The notes beneath the pieces are model-generated. The model searched no databases. It saw only the letters and a list, made by a program, of their open reading frames with translations, and was not told the origin of the DNA. 64,000 nt of DNA, from positions 13,001,928 through 13,065,927 of the forward strand of contig JANVCC010000011.1 in the NCBI GenBank assembly GCA_025345505.1. The letters run 5' to 3'. The translations under genes were made by a program, and so were the position numbers. This document shows positions 63,097 through 64,000 of the stretch, one piece after another; the first letter of the stretch is position 1, and each line of letters starts with the position of its first letter. The DNA comes from Todiramphus chloris collaris (taxonomy: Eukaryota; Chordata; Aves; Coraciiformes; Alcedinidae).

Positions 63097-64000
63097 GCTG
63101 TTAACATTGAAAACTCATCATCACTGTAATGAGGATCTTAGAATTCACTTGGTATTCCCTGGAGGCTCCAAGAGGTGTTATGTCACAAAATAATTTTGCA
63201 GGTTTAAAATGAAGCTGGGGACGCTTATTATAAGACCATTGGGGATCTATATATATTTTTAATGGCATTAAACTGGTTAAATTGTTAATTCTTTTACTCA
63301 ACTTTAAGATAATTGTTATCAAATGGCAGTTTATAGGGTGAAAACCAGTGTTAACATTCAGAAAGGCAGTACTAGTTCAAAATAAACAAACAAAACCTCT
63401 CCAACTAATATAACTCTTAGTGACAGCCTGTCCTTCCTATTCCAAAATGTGAAGGAAAGGCAGTTGTATTCTGCTGTCAGTGTTCTGTTCAAATTTAAAG
63501 CTGTTGCTCTTAAGTTCATGGTTCCATTGCACTTCTACTGCTCCTATCTCATCAACACTACTGCAAAATGAAACACTGAACTTGCATCTGAGAGCTGAGA
63601 TAAACACTGAAATTTTCCAGAAAGGTCAGCTGAAATGATCCTGTGCTTCTCACAATCTCTCTCTCTGCTGGATCTCAAGCTGTCCACAGCTCTGCTCGTT
63701 GGAGGCAATCTGTGCAAAATGCTTTCCAGCAGCACACACTTGGTAATTGTTTCTCTGTATAAAGATGCCAGTGCTTCTAAACTAGGCAACATGTCAAACT
63801 GACAATGAAAACTGCACAATACACAGTTGCCTACAACTGTCAAATTTCATGCTGTTGATGCAGCAGGTAAATCTCAAGGTGTTGGCAGAGAAGAGCTGCT
63901 CATTTCTAGCTAATCTAGATTTTCCTAGTCAACTGTGACAGTGATCGGACTGACAAATAGCTTTGTAGTCAGTAAAATGCAGAAAAAGTTCTCCGAACCA
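63097..64000. other. Unique intron to the right window edge
   Basis: No repeat or exon recognised. The 99-codon minus-strand frame at 63544-63843 begins at TTG and has no family signature. Confidence 0.55.

Noticed and set aside
63544-63843. 99-codon minus-strand frame
   Set aside because: It opens at TTG, has no recognisable domain or exon borders, and is on the opposite strand to the host gene.

Overview
The window is nuclear DNA from a bird, most likely a neoavian. It is AT-rich and almost entirely intronic. It carries many CR1 LINE fragments, several with the (ATTCTATG)-like 3' tail typical of birds, plus solo long terminal repeats whose sequences resemble LTR families I know from neoavian genomes. 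I see no bacterial signatures, operons, CRISPR arrays, tRNA genes or rRNA genes.

Only one protein-coding gene can be supported. Two consecutive exons of IL1RAPL1 (interleukin-1 receptor accessory protein-like 1) lie on the + strand at 42737-42923 and 44909-45062, separated by an intron of 1985 bases. They encode the end of Ig domain 1, the linker and almost all of Ig domain 2 of this synaptic adhesion receptor. Splice sites, exon phases and protein sequence all agree. The preceding Ig1 exon is not in the 42.7 kb upstream and the following exon was not found in the 18.9 kb downstream, so the rest of the window is the inner part of two very large introns, as is usual for this gene.

Layout: 1-2165, a stack of three minus-strand CR1 fragments, the third split by a solo LTR (891-1703); 3066-4381, a plus-strand CR1 split by a second LTR; 5911-6400, a fold-back LTR-derived element with inverted arms; 11798-12162, a short LTR with a perfect 6-base target duplication; 12395-12600, an old CR1 piece; 20130-21282, two LTR pieces of different families joined head to tail; 21400-21911 and 29970-30640, CR1 copies; 32420-33270, a GC-richer patch followed by an open frame that looks like a terminal exon (unrecognised); 35082-36758, a minus-strand CR1 split by a third LTR; 36759-42736, unique intron; the IL1RAPL1 exons; 45063-62667, unique intron with one exon-like microsegment (60404-60452); 62668-63096, a further LTR.

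No convincing undescribed system is present. The best leads are the splice-flanked reading frame with a poly(A) signal at 33015-33268, the phase-compatible exon-like segment at 60404-60452, and the fold-back element at 5911-6400. LTR identities are given from memory of bird repeat families and should be read as family-level calls only.
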